DNA of 64,000 nucleotides, taken from contig NZ_CP032229.1 of NCBI RefSeq assembly GCF_004328625.1, positions 4,712,001 through 4,776,000 on the forward strand, in the 5' to 3' direction. Positions 60,400-64,000 of this stretch are shown here, in pieces (the stretch's first letter is position 1; every line of letters begins with the position of its first letter). A program made the position numbers and the translations under genes. Under the pieces are notes generated by a model. That model was not told the origin of the DNA. It was given only the letters and a program-made list of their open reading frames with translations, and did not search any database. The stretch comes from Streptomyces seoulensis. GTDB lineage: Bacteria; Actinomycetota; Actinomycetes; Streptomycetales; Streptomycetaceae.

Positions 60400-61085
60400 C
60401 GGCGCCGGAGGGGGAGCTCAAGCCCGCGCGGGTGGTGGTGGCCGACGACCAGACGGTGGTGCGGGAAGGCATCGTGATGCTGCTCGGCCTGCTGCCCGGC
60501 CTCGAGGTGGTCGGCGCGGCCGGGGACGGCGAGGAGGCGGTGCGCCTGGTCGGTGAACTGGCGCCTGACGTGGTGCTGATGGACCTGCGGATGCCCCGCT
60601 GCGACGGGGTCGAGGCCACTCGCCGTATCCGGAGCGAGTACCCGGGCACCCAGGTGGTGGTGCTGACCACGTTCGCGGACGACGAGTCGCTGTTCGCCGC
60701 GCTGCGGGCCGGGGCGCGGGGATATCTGACCAAGGACGCGGGCGGGGAGGAGATCGTGCGCGCGGTGCAGAGCGTGCTGTCGGGGGAGGCGGCGCTGGCG
60801 CCGGGCATCCAACTCCGGCTGCTGGAGAAGCTGTCCCAGGCCGAGGTGCGGACGACCTCGGAGTCGGCGGAGCCGCCCGACGGGCTGACCACCCGCGAGA
60901 GCGAGGTGCTGGTGCTGATCGGCGAGGGGCTCAGCAACCAGGAGATCGCCCGCGCGTTGCACGTCTCCACCGCGACCGTGAAGACCCACATCAACAACCT
61001 CTTCGCCAAGACGGGCCTCAAGGACCGTGCGCAGGCGGTGCGTTACGCGTATGCGAAGGGTGTGGTCCGGCCGAGGGCGGAGTGA
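60396..61085 (+). CDS. NarL/LuxR-family response regulator
   Basis: This 229-aa regulator has a receiver with VVVADDQTVVREGIVML, phospho-Asp in DVVLMDLRMPRCDGVEATR and Lys in ARGYLTKDAGGEEIV. The LuxR helix-turn-helix LTTRESEVLVLIGEGLSNQE and LHVSTATVKTHINNLFAKTG follow. ATGA overlap with the kinase. Likely acts on its own operon; a candidate palindrome lies upstream of the operon. Confidence 0.93.
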   Translation: MTAPEGELKPARVVVADDQTVVREGIVMLLGLLPGLEVVGAAGDGEEAVRLVGELAPDVVLMDLRMPRCDGVEATRRIRSEYPGTQVVVLTTFADDESLFAALRAGARGYLTKDAGGEEIVRAVQSVLSGEAALAPGIQLRLLEKLSQAEVRTTSESAEPPDGLTTRESEVLVLIGEGLSNQEIARALHVSTATVKTHINNLFAKTGLKDRAQAVRYAYAKGVVRPRAE

Positions 61086-61232
61086 CTCACCTGATGGGGT
61101 GAAGTGGTACGGGAAGGTGTGTCGCGGATCTTCCCGATCTGTCCATCCTTGGGTATGCAGTCAAGCAATGGTCGACACTTCGGTGCCGGGAACGGTCTCG
61201 GAAGTTCGGCCGACAACCAGGAAGAGCAGAGC

Positions 61233-61712
61233 GTGACTTCCCGCGACGTGCGGCAAGAGGACCCCTGGCACGACACGCTGGCCGCCGGCTGGGGTGAGCT
61301 GGACGGGGCGGGTATGCCCGCGCCGGCGGCCGTACCGCGTCCGCGCGGTGCCGCCGAGCGGGAGAGCGCGGAGGCTCGTGCCCGCGACGTGTATCTCGCG
61401 GTGCAGCAGAGCGAGGCGTTCCAGGAGGTGCGCAGCCGGTACCGGAGGTTCGTGGTGCCGGGAGCCGCCGCCTTCCTCGTCTGGTACGTGGGGTACGTGG
61501 TCACCGCGACGGCAGCGCCCGGTCTGATGGCGCGGCCCGTCATAGGGGCGGTGAACGTGGGGATGCTCGCCGGGCTGGGGCAGTTCGCCAGCACCTTCCT
61601 GCTCACCTGGGCCTACGCACGGCACGCGCGGCTGCGGCGTGACCGGCCCGCGATGGAGCTGCGCTGGGACACCCAGGAGCTGACCCGCGGCATCCAGGGA
61701 GGCTCCTCGTGA
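61233..61712 (+). CDS. DUF485 membrane protein, partner of an acetate-type symporter
   Basis: This 159-aa protein has a soluble N-terminus (about 1-70), then SEAFQEVRSRYRRFVVPGAAAFLVWYVG and a second helix near 110-130, the YjcH/DUF485 pattern. Such proteins are encoded just before ActP symporters. The GTG at 61233 follows GGAAGAG; an ATG at 61155 would add 26 residues. GTGA overlap with the next gene. Confidence 0.82.
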   Translation: MTSRDVRQEDPWHDTLAAGWGELDGAGMPAPAAVPRPRGAAERESAEARARDVYLAVQQSEAFQEVRSRYRRFVVPGAAAFLVWYVGYVVTATAAPGLMARPVIGAVNVGMLAGLGQFASTFLLTWAYARHARLRRDRPAMELRWDTQELTRGIQGGSS

Positions 61713-63301
61713 CCAGCCACCACCAGATGCTGGCGCTGCTGCTGTTCAGCGCGTTCGTGGCCGTGACGCTCGGCATCACCACCTGGGTGAGCCGGCGCAG
61801 GCAGGGTTCGGCGGAGGAGTTCTACGCCGGGGGACGCCTCTTCACCCCGCTGGAGAACGGGTTCGCCATCTCCGGCGACTACCTCTCGGCGGCCTCCTTC
61901 CTCGGCGTGAGCGGACTCATCGCGCTGTACGGCTACGACGGGCTGCTGTACGGCGTCGGGTTCCTCGTGGCCTGGCTGGTCGTGCTGTTCGTCGCGGCCG
62001 AACTGGTCCGGAACTGCGGCCGGTTCACCCTCGCCGACGTGGTCGCCGCGCGGATGGCCGAGCGGCCGGTGCGGATCGCCACCGGCACCGCCTCGGTCAC
62101 CGTCTCCGTCATGTATCTGGTCGCCCAGATGGTGGGCGCCGGAAGCCTGGTGGCGCTGCTGCTCGGCGGCTCCGGCGGGGCCGCGCAGGCGTGGACGGTC
62201 ATCGGGGTCGGCGCGCTCATGGTGATCTACGTATCGCTGGGCGGGATGCGGGCGACGACCTGGATCCAGATCGTGAAGGCCGTCCTGATGCTGCTCGGGA
62301 CGATCGTGATGACCGTGCTGGTCCTGGTGCGGTTCCACGGGGACGTCAACCAGTTGCTGCTGACGGCGGCCGAGCGCAGTGGGCACGGGGCGTCGTTCCT
62401 GGCGCCGGGGCTCAAGTACGGCGGTGACTGGACCGCGCGGATGGACTTCATCAGCCTCGGTCTGGCACTGGTGCTCGGCACCGCGGGCCTGCCGCACATC
62501 CTGTCCCGCTTCTACACCGTGCCGACCGCTCGGGCCGCGCGGCGTTCCACGGTGTGGTCGATCGGGCTGATCGGCAGTTTCTACCTGATGACGATCGTCC
62601 TCGGCTTCGGGGCGACCGCCGTGGTGGGCGCCGACGCGCTGCGCCGGTCCAACGCGGCCGGGAACACCGCGATCCCGCTGCTGGCGCTCGACCTGGGCGG
62701 CGGTGCCTCCTCCACCGGGGGAACCGTGCTGTTCGCCGTCGTGGCCGCCGTCGCCTTCGCCACCATCCTCGCGGTGGTCGCCGGGATCACCCTCGCCTCC
62801 TCGGCGTCGGTCGCCCACGATCTGTACGCGTCGCTGCGGCGCAGGCCCACCACCCCGCGTGGCGAGGTGGCGGTGGCGCGGATCTCTGCGGCCGCCATCG
62901 GTGTCGTGGCGATCGCGCTCGGGCTGCTGGCCCGGAACCTGAACGTGGCGTTCCTGGTCGGTCTCGCCTTCGCGGTGGCTGCCTCGGCGAACCTGCCGAC
63001 GCTGCTGTACTCGCTGTTCTGGCGGAACTTCACCACGCGCGGGGCGGTCTGGGCCGTGTACGGCGGGCTGATCCCCGCGGTGATCCTGGTGCTGCTGTCG
63101 CCCGTGGTGTCGGGGAGCCCCGGCGCGCTCTTCCCCGGCGTCGACTTCCAGTACTTCCCGTTGCAGAACCCGGGCATCGTCTCCATCCCGCTCGGCTTCC
63201 TCGCGGGCTGGCTGGGCACGGTCACCTCGGACGAGGTGCCGGACGAGGCCAAGTACGCGGAGACCGAGGTGCGTTCGCTGACCGGAGCGGGAGCCGTATA
63301 A
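61709..63301 (+). CDS. Sodium/solute symporter (ActP-like monocarboxylate permease)
   Basis: This 530-aa SSS-family protein has about 13 helices. GGRLFTPLENGFAISGDYLSAASFLG is the family's N-terminal sodium/substrate motif, and LGTAGLPHILSRFYTVPTAR is typical of acetate/pyruvate-type members. It probably imports short monocarboxylates with a cation. It is translationally coupled to the DUF485 gene and convergent to a CitB-type regulator that may control it. Confidence 0.9.
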   Translation: MTSHHQMLALLLFSAFVAVTLGITTWVSRRRQGSAEEFYAGGRLFTPLENGFAISGDYLSAASFLGVSGLIALYGYDGLLYGVGFLVAWLVVLFVAAELVRNCGRFTLADVVAARMAERPVRIATGTASVTVSVMYLVAQMVGAGSLVALLLGGSGGAAQAWTVIGVGALMVIYVSLGGMRATTWIQIVKAVLMLLGTIVMTVLVLVRFHGDVNQLLLTAAERSGHGASFLAPGLKYGGDWTARMDFISLGLALVLGTAGLPHILSRFYTVPTARAARRSTVWSIGLIGSFYLMTIVLGFGATAVVGADALRRSNAAGNTAIPLLALDLGGGASSTGGTVLFAVVAAVAFATILAVVAGITLASSASVAHDLYASLRRRPTTPRGEVAVARISAAAIGVVAIALGLLARNLNVAFLVGLAFAVAASANLPTLLYSLFWRNFTTRGAVWAVYGGLIPAVILVLLSPVVSGSPGALFPGVDFQYFPLQNPGIVSIPLGFLAGWLGTVTSDEVPDEAKYAETEVRSLTGAGAV

Positions 63302-63318
63302 GCACGCCGGGCCTGGGC

Positions 63319-63382
63319 GGCGTCACAGCGTCACGGCGTCATGGCGGCACAGTGTCATGACGTCACGTCGTCACGGCGTCAC
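63319..63382. repeat. Eight tandem 8-bp repeats (consensus GGCGTCAC)
   Basis: The region reads as eight consecutive octamers: GGCGTCAC, AGCGTCAC, GGCGTCAT, GGCGGCAC, AGTGTCAT, GACGTCAC, GTCGTCAC, GGCGTCAC. It fills the gap between the symporter and the response regulator and covers the last four codons, including the stop, of the latter. Confidence 0.9.
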
Positions 63383-64000
63383 CCAGGCGTACCGGTGCTC
63401 GGGCCGCCCGGTGTCCCCGTATCTGAGGGACAGCCGCAGGCGCCCCGCCTGCTCCAGGTGGCGGAGGTAGCGCTGGGCGGTGGAGCGGCTCAGCCCCGTG
63501 CGGGAGGCCACTTCGTGCGCCGACAAGGGCTGGTCCGCGCCGTGCAGGACTCCGCAGATGAGGTCCGAGGTCGGCTCCGTGTGGCCGCTCGGCAGCCCTG
63601 GGACCGACGGGGCGGGGGCCGTGCGCAGGGCGCCGAAGATGCGGTCGACCTGCTCCTGGCCGGTCACCCCGCCTCCGCCCACCCGGTCGACGGTGCGGCG
63701 CAGGGCGGCGTAGGAGTCGAGGCGGCCGCGCAGTGCGTTGAAGGTGAAGGGCTTCACCAGATAGTGCAGGGCGCCCAGGCGCATCGCCTGCTGGACGGTC
63801 GTCACATCGCTGGCCGCCGTGATCATGATGACGTCGGTGCCGTGGCCGTGCCGGCGCATCTGGTGGACGAGTTCGAGGCCGGTGCGGTCCGGCAGATAGT
63901 GGTCGAGCAGCACCAGGTCGATACCGCCGCGTTCGACGGCGGCCAGCGCCTGGGCGGCACTGTGGGCGCGGGCGGCCACCCGGAAGCCGGGAACCTTGCC
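63371..64000 (-). CDS. CitB/DcuR-family response regulator, N-terminus cut by window edge
   Basis: About 209 residues are visible; the very N-terminus, including the acidic pocket, is beyond the window. The receiver shows the phospho-Asp in DLVLLDHYLPDRTG and Lys in LHYLVKPFTFNAL. A C-terminal helix-turn-helix (LSAHEVASRTGLSRSTAQRYLRHLEQAG) is typical of C4-dicarboxylate/citrate regulators. A kinase gene is expected upstream outside the window. It may control the adjacent symporter. Confidence 0.88.
   Translation of the reverse strand, partial: GKVPGFRVAARAHSAAQALAAVERGGIDLVLLDHYLPDRTGLELVHQMRRHGHGTDVIMITAASDVTTVQQAMRLGALHYLVKPFTFNALRGRLDSYAALRRTVDRVGGGGVTGQEQVDRIFGALRTAPAPSVPGLPSGHTEPTSDLICGVLHGADQPLSAHEVASRTGLSRSTAQRYLRHLEQAGRLRLSLRYGDTGRPEHRYAWVTP

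Overview
The window reads as Streptomyces chromosome: very high GC, strong third-position GC (hence long spurious antisense frames), GTG starts, and a gene set typical of the genus (hrdB, whiH, gluABCD-gluRK, miaB-miaA-dapF, an RSH enzyme, hflX, lexA-nrdR-nrdJ, parE). No tRNA, rRNA or CRISPR array was seen. Gene symbols are given only where the product and gene order match well-known streptomycete loci.

Layout. 1-2031 (minus): a truncated cysteine dioxygenase-type gene preceded by a Cys-rich leader peptide, and a FAD monooxygenase. 2245-8104: a glutamate-type ABC uptake operon (gluABCD, minus) divergent from a two-component pair (gluR-gluK, plus). 8083-13393: TAXI binding protein, MazG-like pyrophosphohydrolase, and the tRNA-modification genes miaB and miaA with small conserved neighbours. 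13998-15244: a nested mobile-element site, a MITE-like 184-bp element plus an IS481-family insertion, lying between a membrane-protein gene and dapF. 15294-23168: dapF, RSH stringent-response enzyme, M1 aminopeptidase, hflX and a secreted protease. 23454-27798: a compact NIS siderophore-type locus (aminotransferase, IucA/IucC synthetase, GNAT). 27960-38828: DNA metabolism and repair (DinG-like helicase, lexA, nrdR-nrdJ, rnhB) with TerD, a YdbC/DUF4937-type protein, histidine phosphatase and ADP-ribosylglycohydrolase genes. 38898-43417: less conserved genes, including a gamma-butyrolactone-type signalling island (ArpA-like receptor, AfsA-like synthase, SDR reductase). 43552-51480: MFS exporter, a RecQ helicase with a PRTase-like tail, DUF4192, an NrtR-like NUDIX protein and a fused ABC protein. 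51643-58376: whiH, hrdB, trypsin-like protease, small zinc protein, parE. 58703-64000: DUF1453 membrane protein with a NarL-type two-component pair, DUF485 plus acetate-type symporter, and a truncated CitB-type regulator.

How it works together. The core carries growth control (RSH), translation fidelity (MiaA, MiaB), dNTP supply (NrdR-regulated class II reductase), the SOS repressor, the principal sigma factor, a late-sporulation regulator and topoisomerase IV. Accessory pieces are the siderophore locus, the butyrolactone island and the MITE/IS pair. Control signals seen directly include a leaderless promoter plus hairpin around the Cys leader, paired NrdR boxes, LexA boxes (lexA; candidate at parE), two DnaA-box pairs, many strong intergenic hairpins, and a recurrent TANNNT-N6/7-start arrangement that predicts leaderless mRNAs.
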